Below the pieces are notes generated by a model. That model was not told the DNA's origin, ran no database searches, and saw nothing but the letters and a program-made list of their open reading frames with translations. A DNA stretch of 64,000 nt, from positions 13,309,501-13,373,500 of the forward strand of contig NC_092668.1 of NCBI RefSeq assembly GCF_032118995.1, given 5' to 3'. The DNA comes from Asterias amurensis. Taxonomy: Eukaryota; Echinodermata; Asteroidea; Forcipulatida; Asteriidae. Both the position numbers and the translations under genes were made by a program. Within the stretch, counting starts at the first letter, position 1; each line of letters opens with the position of its first letter. Shown one piece after another: positions 12,969 to 25,300 of this stretch.

Positions 12969-13404
12969 AGTACTGTTCTTACCGAGTCAATTTTTAGGGT
13001 TGTTAAGTTTTTGAGTAGTTATGGAAGGTATGACACTCCCTGGTTCCAATCCACATGTTATCTTATTTTTATCTTATTCTTGATATGAGAGTGCCAAGAG
13101 AGAGGAGTCAGTCAGTGATAAAATTCATGAATGGAGACCCAGCCCACCGTGACCCCAGCGACCCCACTGTGACCCCCAGCGACCCCCAAACTCAATAGGG
13201 ACTTCCGATTGGTTGTTGTAAAGGGGGGACCTAATTGGTGTACTTTTTGCTATCAAAGAAATGCTCATTTGGGTGGGGGGTTTGGCTTTTTCACAGATAT
13301 AGTATGGGTTTCTTTTTTTTTGTTTTTTTTTTGTGTATACTTAGCAAGTCTGTTTTCAATCATATGTTTGCAACTCTATGAAGATTCATAAAACTGCTTA
13401 TCAT

Positions 13405-13625
13405 TGAAAATCTTTTGCGACAAATTTTCTTGAGAAAATAGAATTAGCTGCTGCAAACTGCTTAAGAATATCTTTATTGAGAAAATAGAATTGCCTTTTG
13501 CAAACCACGTAATAAAAACTGTCTTGAGTAAATAGAAAGGGCTGTTGCAAACTGCATAAGAAAATCTTTCTTAAGAAAATACAATTAGCTGAGCTGCAAA
13601 CTGCGTAAGAAAATCTTTCTGTTTT
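13405..13625. repeat. Tandem repeat, ~57-bp unit, four copies
   Basis: Units contain AGAAAATAGAATTAGCTG, TGCAAACTGC and AAGAAAATCTTTCTT. GAATTAGCTGTTGCAAA also occurs in the fragments at 22760 and 34490. Confidence 0.65.
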
Positions 13626-13628
13626 AGG

Positions 13629-13798
13629 CATCTGAATGCACACAAATTTGTTCTTCTTTCACTATCTTTTGCAACTCGATGACCAATTGAGTCCAATTTT
13701 TCACACATTTTTTGTTTTATGCATATATGTTGGAATATTTCCAAGTGAGAATACTGGTCTTTGACAATTTACCAAACGTTTCCAGTGCCTTTAAATAG
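13629..13798 (-). repeat. MITE family A-like subfamily, half copy
   Basis: Right half only of the subfamily seen at 8161-8531, ending CCAGTGCCTTTAA; abuts the AGAAAATCTTTCT tandem repeats on its left. Confidence 0.65.
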
Positions 13799-14069
13799 AG
13801 CCATCAAACTGGTCCCAACTCTATGAAATTGGACCCAGATGGACTTGTACATGTACATGTATTAGGATTGAATTGTGCTCCTGCATCAGGAACATATGTC
13901 AAACAAATTTGTTTTGAGATTTAGGTCAAGTTCGCAGACAGGGATTTTTTTTCCAGGTCTTCTTCCGGTTTTGTTTGATGATTGGTTCTCACGGTCTTTT
14001 GACACAATGTGCCTTTCACTTTATGGCTGGTAAGACTTTTAAATGCACATGGCAGCCGGTCTGTTTCTT

Positions 14070-14455
14070 ACAGGCAGTGGACACTGTTGGTAATAACTCA
14101 AAATAATAATTATCATAAAGCCTTACTTGATTACGAGTAATGGGGAGAGGTTGAAAGTATAAAGCATTGTGAGAAACAGCTCCCTCTGAAGTAATGTAGT
14201 TTTTGAGATATAAGTTATTTTCCACAAATTTGATTTCGAGACCTCAGATTAAGAATTTGAGGTCTCGAAATCAAGCATCTGAAAGCACACAACTTCGTGT
14301 GACAAGGGAGTTTTTTTCTTTCATTATTATCTCGCAACTTCGACGACCGATTGAGCTCAAATTTTAACAGCTTTGTTATTTTATGTATATGATGAGATAC
14401 ACCAACTGTGAAGAGTTAGTCTTTGACAATTACCAATAGTGTCCACTGTCTTTAA
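14070..14455 (-). repeat. MITE family A, reverse copy
   Basis: Full-length family A copy in reverse orientation, CAGGCAGTGGACACTG to CACTGTCTTTAA. Confidence 0.8.
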
Positions 14456-14594
14456 CTCAGAAATCTGAAACTGCTCTGCTGAACATAGCGAAAAGGACCA
14501 GGGCCTAATTTCCTTACACATCGTTGGGTAAGGGTAAAACTAAAGAAGACAAATTTATCCCTGGCGCAATAATCACAGTAATTAAGTAATTCAT

Positions 14595-14686
14595 ATAATG
14601 TTGTATGGTAACCTGTTTTGTTAAGCAATACTTTTATGTGCTCAGCAAGTTTTTGTGTTTACAGGCTTTATGAAATTGGACCCCAG
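14595..14686 (+). repeat. Repeat family B, right half
   Basis: GGTAACCTGTTTTGTTAAGC to CTTTATGAAATTGGACCCC. Confidence 0.55.
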
Positions 14687-16095
14687 GCCACTTTTTTCTA
14701 GATGGTTTGCTTTAATTGTATTTCATTTATTAAATGCAAATATTTTTTACACGATGTCCTGATGCTGCCTGTGAATTTTCCCTCGCTTGTACCATGTCAC
14801 TTTGATAAAGTCGTTAAAGGGTGTCAGCGAATCAGATTCGGTTCGCACTGATTGTCTTGACCGGAAATGTTGCCATTATATCATTGTACAAAAAAAAAAC
14901 ATCACAAGGTTTTGTCATGTCAGTAAGTGTAGTCTGGTTTATGGATTCTACTGACAGATTGTAACCATTTGGTTATGTCGTTTGGATTTTGTACTACTGT
15001 ACCTTACTTCAAAGTCTAGAGATTTTTTCATGTATTTTTTTTTTTAGTGAGTTGAGGTTTCTCACAATCATAAGTCTAGAATTTTTTTTTTTTTAACATG
15101 TTCTTTTTTTTTTTTTTTTTAGTTGAGGTTTCCCACAATCGTTATAATCCCCCACCCAAAGGGAATAGAAACGCTAGCTTTTTTTATCAGCAGGGCATAT
15201 CAGTGTCTCATCCGGTGATGACATGTTAAAATGAAGCTGTACAGAAACTTCTTTATTACACTCAGGATGTTTTTTCTTCCTGGGACAAAGATAAGATCAC
15301 CCCAAGCTTGGTCAGATCTGCAAATGTTGTGCTCTCTGAGAAAAGACGTTTACCCAGGGCAGTGATCGGAGAGGCTTTCAGTTGTTTTGTATCGTGGGAT
15401 GTTTCTTCTGTGGAATGGAGACTTTGGTAAGGGTTGCCAATGCCGTCGATAGTTGCCGATAGTTGATTCAATCTGATTGAGTGATATGAAATTCTATGAA
15501 GTCTTCCTACGTGTGTTTTGAAAGTCTGTCAATAGCAGGAATAGCAATGGGCAGTCAGGGTTTGCGCTTGAGCTTTAAAAAAAAAAAAAAAAAAAACACT
15601 GGGCTAGCAGTAAACTGTGTGTTTTAGTTACCCCAGGAAGTTTTAGTGGCGGAAATTTCATAAAAGTCTCTCTTATTCATCTTTAGGATGTCTCAAAATT
15701 TCCCTTTTAGTTTTTTTTTAGCATTAATTTGTTTTTTTATTTACTTTCTAATTTTTGTCAACTTAACAGTTCCCAACTGTTGAATATTTCCTATTTACAT
15801 TTAGGTGTCAGTTTGAATGTAGACAGTCTCCAGGTTACTTTGATTAAATTTAACAGCTCTTCCAAACAGTTTTGTCTGGGTGTCAGAGGTCACCGAGTAG
15901 GTGTCAAAGGTCACCAAGATAGTGTATTGTAAAATCACTGGGTTTTCTCTTTAAATCAAGGAGGACCATCCTATCTTAGATTAGTCGAGGAGAAGTCCTG
16001 AGGACGCACGTCTGGCAACATTTTCCATCGGAACAATCATGATATTTCGTCTGAGTGAGATATTTCTGAGGTATTTTGTCTGATTGGCGTCAAAC
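14687..16095. other. Sequence upstream of DLG5 exon 1
   Basis: Poly-T runs (15041-15121) and poly-A (15577-15596). 15950-16095 is a plausible 5' UTR or promoter of DLG5, but no TATA box or initiator stands out. Confidence 0.35.
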
Positions 16096-16312
16096 ATGTC
16101 GGATCAGGTAGCAGCTAAGACTTGCGTCGACCCACCGCCTTGCCCTGCCCTGACTTTTTCAAATCCTTGGGCTCTTTGCCTCGCCAACTCCGCCATGAGA
16201 AGGGACTCAAAGTCCTCCGCTAAGAAGAAGGACAAAGCTGAAGCGAGCTCGCCAAACTCTTCTCCGTTGAGAACCTGGCGCGGAAAGCTGGGACTTGTCA
16301 AACTTTTTCTAC
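16096..16312 (+). CDS. DLG5: DLG5 exon 1 (predicted start exon)
   Basis: ATG at 16096 follows an in-frame TGA at 16081. It encodes 72 codons plus one base, starting MSDQVAAKTCVDPPPC and becoming Ser/Lys-rich, and ends at a GTAAGG donor (intron from 16313). The leftover base joins exon 2 in frame as an Arg codon. No similarity to the vertebrate DLG5 N-terminus is visible, so this may be one of several alternative first exons. Confidence 0.6.
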
Positions 16313-19300
16313 GTAAGGCGCAGCCGTTTTATTATCTTGAGCTCACTGGAGATTTTGTCAGTCTGTCGGGTAAGTTTCCAGCTGTCTGTTCGTCCCTTTG
16401 TTGGTGTTTTTTCTCTCTTTGTTTTCAGTGATTACTTGACTGTTAATCTCTTGTTAAACTGGTCCTACGTAAGGCCCAGCCACTTTATTATCTGGAGCAC
16501 ATCGGAAACTTTGTCAGTCTGTCTGTTCCTCTACTTATTGATAATGTGTTTGTTTGTCTCTGTTCTCAGTGATTCCTATACTGTTTTTTCGTGAACATTG
16601 TACTTTCCTACAAACTAACATCCCAAAATCTTCCAATTTCCACTCCGCAGGTTTGTAATATTAAGTTGAGTAGTCTTACAAGGACCCAATTTCATAGAGA
16701 TGCTTAAGCACAATAATTTCTGAAATTTTTTCTGCTTAGCAAGAATGAGCAGGATACCAGCCATATACAGTACATGTTACACAGTGTTGTGGCTGGTAAT
16801 CTTATTCTCATCATCATCAGGTTGAGCTTGCTCGGCTTAAAACCGATGATTGACTTCCAAACAATCACAGGTCGACTAAAAGTGCACATTTGAATTTCCT
16901 CAAAGTTGTCAAGCTGTCTCTTGACTTGTGGAAAATGAGTTTTTAACAAGGAGGCTGGATTATGTAATTAATTGAAACTAAATTAAATTTTGATGATTTG
17001 TTTGCAGGTCCGAGGCTGCTGCTTCCTTCGGGCCAACAAAATGGCCACGGCGCTGGAAACAGATCCCTTGAGTTCTTCAAACAGGAGCTCGGCATGAAGC
17101 ACTTGGAAGAGAACAGCGAGAGATCCTCTCCGACTTCCTCCCATGTCAGGTCGGACAATGAGGTTGCCATGGTGTTAAAAGGAGGCGAGCATGGCCCTGG
17201 GACGGAGGAGCGTTGCCATCATCGGAGCCACAGGAACTATGAGCAGCTCAGGGGAGAGTGTAAGAAAGCCATTATGCAGCTGGAGCTTCTCAAGAGGCAG
17301 CATTCGGACGTGGTGGAGAAGTGCGACCAGGCCATCAAGGAAGCGGAGTACTACAAGAACAAGTATCGAGGCTCGACCGACACCTCCGACCAGCTCCGGA
17401 TGGAGTTCCAGACTAAGCTGAGGGAGTATGCTGAGCTGCGCGCCGACTGGGATCAAGCGAAGGGGGAGATCATTGACTTGAGACGAACTCATGAGGACGA
17501 CATGAATGAGCTGTCGGAACTCCGGGTTCAGAACCGGGAGGTGATGAACCAGCGTGGCTCGTCGGAAGTCCTGAACAAGATGTACGACACCGCATGGGAT
17601 AAGTACGAAGGCTTGAGGCGAGAGTATGAAGTGTTGAAACAGAGGAACGCTGACTTGACGTCTGCGCAGAGTGTTTCAAACTTCAGCATCGAGAGGATGG
17701 AGGAAGACTTGAAGAGGTTAAAGGGACAGGTGGAGACCGCGTACGCGGAGCGGGATCAGGTTCATACGGAGCGTAATGCGCTAAAGCAGCAGTGCACGGC
17801 GGTTATCCGGAAGTACGATAATGTCCTACGGGAGATGGACGAGACTTTACAGAGCAAACAGCTCGCTAATCAGAAGTACGAGAAGAGCCAACGGGAACTG
17901 AGTCACATGAAACACATCAAGCACGAGATGGAGAAGGAACTGAAGCGCGTGTCGGAGGAGCGTAATGCGGCGGTGCGCGAGTACACGTTGGTGATGAGCG
18001 AACGCGACGACGTGCATAAGGAGATGGAGAAGCTGCAAGAGGAAGCCCAGACGGAAGGCTCCCGCCGGAGGACCATCGAGGAGAAATACAAGAACATCTT
18101 AGCCATCAATGATGCCCTGAAGGGAAAGATGTATGTGATGAGCAAAGAGCGGGATCACGCCCTAAGGGAATACAATGAACTGAGCGACCGCTATCGAGAC
18201 ATCATCAACAACACGGCGTTGGCACAGAAAGAGCGCGACAAAGCCCTCTTTGAGTTTGATAAATTCAAAGATGAGCGAGACGTCGCCAGGATGGAACGCA
18301 CGGAAGCCTTGGACCAACGGGACAAGCTTCTCCAGCAGTGCTACGACGCTGTCCAACAACAGAAATCCATCAGCTACGACTACGACCTGGCCAACCGGGA
18401 AGCCGAGGTCCTCCGCCGAAATCTTGACACCGCTGAGAAAGAGCTGAAGGAGGTGCAGTCTGAGACGGATGACGCCAAGCGCCAGCGAGACCGCGCCTTC
18501 CAGGAGAGGGTCAAGATCATGATGGAGAGGGAGAGCATTCGGACTTTGTGCGATAAACTCCGGCGAGAGCGTGACAGGGCGGTCAGTGACTTTGCAGAGG
18601 CCCTGCGGAATCTCGACGATGTCAAGAGGCAACGAAACGATGCTGCCAAGCAGCTCAAGGAAACGAAGTAAGTACATTTTGTCAGTTCTCATTTTTCTTT
18701 TAAGGAGATTGGTTTTCCTTCCTCAAAGTTTTTTTTATATACAATTTTATTAAAACAGTTTTTTTCCCCCTGTTTTTTTGCTGTACAATGCATTAGTTTA
18801 AAAAAGACAAATATCAAGGTGTTTTTACAAACCCCCCCAAAAAAGAGAAAAAACACAAACAACATTTACAACAACAACAAAACAAAAACATTATCAGGGA
18901 CATTTTGTTTTTGTAAAGTTTCACATGCTCATTTTTTTTTGTGGAGGGCAGGTTGACGGAGAAACACATTGGAGATGATTTGCAGACTTTCATTTAACAT
19001 CAGAGGAAAATCTTTCTGTTTTTTTTTATTTAATTTTGTGAAGTATCTGATTCTGTTTGTATAGATTGAATGATTGTGATATGAAAACCAAATGTACACC
19101 GTGACACATAAAATCGCCAAAGTTCATCTTCCACAATCAAACACAAGACGATGATTTAATGTACAAAAAGCGCCCTTGAGACTCTCCAGCTCATTGAACC
19201 ATAGCGTGACAAACAAAAACCACACCATTGAGTCTCTCTGGTTGATCTAGCGAGTCTCGCATTACTGCACCCACAAACACAATTCATTCCTTCACTGGAA

Positions 19301-22300
19301 AATACCCCAACAGATGTCAACCCCCCCCCCTTCCTCTGATGTTAAATGAGCCAATGAATTGAGAAAATATGCTAAAAAGATCGGCAGGCTCCGTTGTGCC
19401 TCGGCGAGCGTGAAAAAAAAAAAAGGAGCTTCTATGAAATGTGAGAAGTTAGATTGATGATGGAGAACTTTGGTGAAGATTTCACATGGTTTTTATCTTT
19501 AAGACAAAGTAACATTGATGTTATTGTAGTCAGACGTTCTGATACTTTTAATGACTGTTTTGGTTCTGTGTCTTTAAATCTGACCGAGGACTTGACACTT
19601 GATGTCGGTGTTCAAAGTTCTGCATGTTGCCTTTTTGCAAACATTACATCATCGTTGTTAAAATGGCAGCAAGCACAAATTGCCTCACTGAAGATTCGCA
19701 CAGATAGCCACAAATGCATTTCTGTGGTGCAGGAGTGATTTGAAGGCAATTGCCTCCATGCTCCCAGCCGTCGATTTCACAAAACTGTTCCTAACTTAGG
19801 TTATGACGTAGGACGACTACCAACCCTGCAATGTAGCATGCAGGCCTTAAGATTAATCCTAAGTTAACTCATCCTAACTCGAGATAAGACAAGTCCTCAC
19901 GCTTTGTGAAATCGACGGCTGGTCATTGCATTGGTGCCCTTGAAATGCTCCAATAAGAAATTGACAATTCCTCAGGGGTGCCCTTTACCCGGGAGAAAAT
20001 GCCTTGGTGCCCTTGCCCTTCAAGAATGAGACATACAGGCGTGATGGTGTTGTATGTTCTGTGTGTGTATTAATTATACACACTGTACACATGATATAAT
20101 CCCATCCAAATCCCTGTAATTGAGAATGTCAATTTCATGCATGAGTTTGTAAGCAGCTCTCATTCTCCCCAAATGCAATTTTCTGCTTGAACCGTCCAAA
20201 TAGTAACTGGGGGTTTACAATGTGGGGTCGTTTCATGGCTCTGCTTACTGTAAGCAAAGGATCGACGCTTGCGGAAACAGGGAATTCTGTGCTTACGTCA
20301 AGCGTAGTTCATGGGTTAGCGGGAAACTTTGGTTTGTGTGCAAGCATACACCACAATACAAGGCATTCTACACTAACACAGCTAGTGCAGAAGTTTGACG
20401 CTTGCATGTAAGCGGAGAATGGTGATCGTGGGACAGAATTTGGCAGTAAACAAAGCGATGAAATTGGGCTCATCACTAGGCTGTTTTTCTTGATTCAACC
20501 CCAAAATAGTAATGTTGAACTTATATTACTAAAATCTGTTCCTGTCCTAGGGAGAAGATGCAGAAGCAGACGGAGAAAGAGATGCATGCTGGGATGAAGA
20601 AGCTCATCCTCCATCACAGCCACGACTCGGCCATCGATGCCGACTCGCAGGAGTGGGAGACGGAGACGGTTGCCATAGAAACAGAGCAGGTGGGTACAGA
20701 CGCATCCCCAACGGTTCAAACAATCGGTGTGAAAACCAGGGACCACTTTCATAGAGTTGCCTCAGGATGAGGTGCAATCAGAGTGAAGCATCTTGCTCAA
20801 GGACACAAGGTTTTATGATCGGGATTTGAACCCGCATCCCGATGACTTAACCATTTTTTCCGAAACAACTCGGCCATGACACCCATATGAGGTGGTATGG
20901 CCCCCAAACTGGACAGCATGCGAGTGTCTCGGGGAATTCTGTCCCCCTGAGGGTTTGTCCCCCATTGGGAAATTAACATGGGCCGGAGGAGGACGATTCA
21001 ATAGAGGGCGCTATCATAAAAGTTTGTAAGTATTGAGGGACAGAATCTCCTGCCACATCGGCAGTGTTTAAGCTAACGCCTAGTCGTTTTGGTTTCTTTT
21101 CCATAGGAGGATGGTGACGTGAGTGTTCTCGGGTTTGATTTCGGCGACAGCAAAGACCACACCCAGATCCCGGACGACTGTTCCTTAATTATAACCAAGG
21201 TCGACAAAGGAAGCCTGGCTGATGGTCGGCTCAAGTAAGTCACTCCACCATTTGCACCCCCCACCCCCCCCCCCCCCCCCCCCCCAAAAAAAAAGGGCTG
21301 GAATTTCATCTTTGAGAAGGCAACTCCATTTTCATTTTGAAAGGGCCCAATCATTGGAAAATCTTTGGGAAACTTTTGAAGGGGCACCAAGGCCAAGACC
21401 AGGGCGTCCGTGAAACTCCAGGCCTGCATTGACTTGTAAGTGTTAACAAATTCGCTAAGCAATAATTTCTTAGCTTAGTAAATTTGTGTCTAAGTAGCTC
21501 TATGAAATTTATTTGGGATTAAAATAATTGAGCGGTTCCAAAAACGAATGGTATACGAATTGTCTTAAAGGCACTTGTGAGCCTAGGAATCACCAGCAAG
21601 AACAAGAGCAAGTTCAGTGATTATGGATTTATACATTGACCTCTTCTAGGTTTATAAGAAGTCCGTTCACTCCATTTGTTTCACCAGGGGCTATGACTTC
21701 TAATAAGTCCACCCCGACAGACTCTCCATCCAAGAGCTCTTGAATTCTGACCGGTTAATCCCTCACTTCTTTTTGTTTTGTTATGTTTGAAGGGTTAACG
21801 ACTGCGTGCTGAAAGTGAACGACATCGACTTAACAAACGGAGATCGATCGATTGCCCTGCAGGCCGTCAAGAAAGCGAGAGGTGTCATCAATATGGTGAG
21901 TGGTCGAGAGGGGAAGGGTTGGGGGGAGGTGGGTTGACATCTTTGTTGGGTTACCTGTATCTGAGTGTGGAGTTGATATGCAAGGCTGGAAAGGGGCCAG
22001 ACTGACTATGGGGCAGCCTTGGTTTCCAGCAATGGGAAGAAAGGTATGATGTTGAATTTTTTTTTGTATACACACTGAGTGCTAATAATGACTAGCAAAT
22101 AATTATTTTTCCTTAAATGTTCACTATGTGAGCTTGGGGTATTGTTTTTTTTTTCTTCTCTTTTTCTTCTTGGCTTTTTTTTGTGTTATTTTGTGTCACA
22201 ACATTAAACGAAAACTGTCTGAAAACCTTTCCAAAAAATGCAGTAGCTGTCTCACCTTCCAGTCCCCTTGGATCACGGCTCTATGAATCTTATCTTGTAG

Positions 22301-25300
22301 TCATTTCTGGCTGCTATTGTCTTTAAACCGATACCCAGATATAACAGGAGTTCAATTTGATCCCCAGGTCGTTAAGAGAAGGCGTGCCTCTGGGGCCAAG
22401 TTCTGCCCAGTCACCTTGTTTCTGACCAACAAAGACCACGGGGTGACGGTGGAATCTGGCGTCTTCGTCGGCCGGATAGAGCCGGGTTCAATATCAGCAA
22501 AGGAGAGCGGTCTGATGGTTGGTGATCGCTTGATTTCGGTTAGTCTTAAAGTTCTATACTTTATTTTATTTTTTTTCCATGGAGGAAATTATTTATTCAA
22601 ACTTAAAACAACTTTTCTTCAAGTCTGAAATTATAGCCTAACCACTCTGCTGTCTTGCAACCCAATTTCATAAAGCCTGTAAGCACAAAAAAGAATTGCT
22701 AAATAGAAAATTATTAGATACACATTAGTTGAATATATGTCTTAATTTTCCTGAGAAAAATCAAATTAGCTGTTGCAAACAACATACCAACCTGAAAGAC
22801 CGATGGTATTAATAAAAAAAAAGTTTATGGCCTGACGCTTCGACACTAGCAGAATCTTTCTCTAAGGCTAAATTTTCCTGTCGTTTGTTTTTTATTTTAG
22901 ATCAATGGTGAATCAGTTGTCAACAAACAGGCAAAGGATGTTGAGCAGATGTTGGACACGGTCGGCGATGCCATCACCCTGAACGTGATGCGTGTCTCCT
23001 CCCCCTCCTCCTCTACCGGGCTTCCCTCCAATGCGAGCCCCACTGTGGAGTCGTTCAAGAGCCACGAGACGCTCTCCTCAAAGTCCAGTCTGACGCCGTT
23101 GCTCTCCCCGTCGGAGCTGAGCGAACGCTCCGAGAAGGAGCTAGAGCGAGCCAAGAGCGCCAGGAACATCAGCATCCAGACGGAGACCAACCTACCCTTG
23201 TCGCCAGCTTCCCCGTTGTCGCCAGCTTCTCCGTTGAGACGTCCCCAGGACCAGATCCCTTATGAAGATAAGGTGATCCAGAATCCGCATTTCCAGAGTT
23301 TGGACTACCCGACAAGAGGTCAGGGCAGTCTACCCTCGTCTCCCGACTGGCAGATCCTGAAAGAACCTGTGCAGTACTCTAATAAAAGGCCCCACACTAA
23401 CAGTGAACCTGGTCGCAGACCTGAGGTCCTGAACAGTTGGGACAACGGACAGGTCCACCAGCAACAGTGCAATCATGAAAAACCCTGGGCGTACCCGCCC
23501 CAGGAGCATTCTCGCCAGAACTCACAAGACTTTATCCCCCACACCGAGGACTCCCGCGACAGTGTCAGACACTCGCGGGAGGGATCCTTTGCGGGGTCCT
23601 CCCACTCCCGGCAGAGCTCTAGGGAGTCGTCCGGAAGGCATTCCAGTCACCACGCCTCGCACAGCAGCCGTGAGAGCTTCCGGGAGAACAAGCGACCGAG
23701 TTCCTACGAAATGAGAGACCACGAGGGTCACGCCTCTCCCCACAATTCGCACAATACCAAAGAGAATCCTTACAGGTCGCCGCCGCCGTCGAAACACGGC
23801 AGCCACAAAAAGCAAGACTCAAAGGAGAACTTTCCACCACAAAAAGCCACTTTGGTCGGCCCACAGGAGTACAAGACCTCCCCAGCCATGAACATTATCC
23901 GACGGGAACGCGACGGCAGCCCACGGGTGGACCCTTACACAGAGCGTGGGGAGTTTTATCGCGGTGGCGGTCACGCAGAGCAGCATAAGGAAAACAGCAC
24001 CTGGCCGAAATCCAGAGGCCCTCCAGAGGTATACCTCGCCAATCGGAAAAAACAGAAGCGTGAAACTACCATTCCAGTGATGAACCCCTCTTATGAGAAT
24101 GTGCAAAGTGACCGTAAAGGAGACTTCGAGATGGTTCCTCCAAAACCTCCAAGTCGCAACTCGTCTTTGAAAGCCTCCATGAGGCATAAGAGGTCCTCAT
24201 CGTCCTCCACCGACCACAGGGGCCAAGGGATGCCCGAGACCAACTCCCAATCGCATGGACAATCAGTACCGAAGCTCTCGAGTCAAACTCACAGGGCGTC
24301 GTCACCCAACCGCGATTTCAACGACGGGGTGAATAAGAACAATAACCGGGATACGCAGTCCTCAGGGTTGCATTACCCAGCAGGGTCCCTACCAGACACA
24401 AGTGTGGATTACAGCGTTGTGAGCGCGCAGCAAACTGCCCAAGTCTCCACGCAATTCAGACCCATCTCAAGCCCGTCGATTGCCCACGCCCAGCACCACA
24501 CCCCGGAATCCAAAAGTGCAATACGCAGGCGTGTCCAGCGTCCAACACAGCTAGAACTTGCCTCCTACTCCCCAATCACACCGCCTCCCCACAGCGCCGG
24601 AGTTCGACCCTGGGAGAACCACCCCCAATCCTCGATGTCGCAACAGTTTGAGTTTCGCTCGCAGCCTGCGGTGACCCACGTCGTCCGTCTCCAGAACTCG
24701 GTCCCCTGCTTCAAAGTTCACAGTCAGGCGCTGAACAATTCCAACCGACCAGGCCGTCCGGCTCATCCTCCAATCTATATGCCGCCGTACGCTTCGTCGA
24801 ATCATTCGATTTCCTCCTCGTCAACCCAAGACGAAGAGCGCTCCCCATCCCGGGCTTCGCTGCCAGCCACCCCGAGGAGCTTCCAGAACGACAGCCGGAG
24901 GAACTCTAACCAAAGCTTTGACTTTGATCCCCCTGCCCGGTCTGGCTACCCTAACGCCCAGGAAGGGTACGACACGTTTCCCAAGAAGAGGGAGAAGAGG
25001 ATTTGGATGACTCCTGTTTATCATCTCAGTCCTGGACCTTGCTTATCGACGGGATCCGTTGAGAAAGGTGAGATTGAACCCTCACATTGAGGTTTACTCC
25101 CATTAAAATGAAACCAAGCTGACGCTGGAAGGGGAATCTAGTCTGATTCCATTCTGTGCCCAATTTCATAGAGCTGCTTAAGCAGAAAATATTACCTGAC
25201 AATTTTCTTGCCATACAGAAATGAGCAGGATAACAAACACAAATTGTACACGTGACATGGTTGATTGGTGGGTAACCTTATTCTTGTAAGAAGCATTTTA

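Noticed and set aside
18162-18692. 176-codon minus-strand frame opposite DLG5 exon 2
   Set aside because: Antisense shadow of the codon-biased coiled-coil exon; Leu/Val-rich as expected from Lys/Glu codons read backwards.
23819-24187. 122-codon minus-strand frame opposite DLG5 exon 7
   Set aside because: Antisense shadow of the linker exon, no recognised domain or start context.
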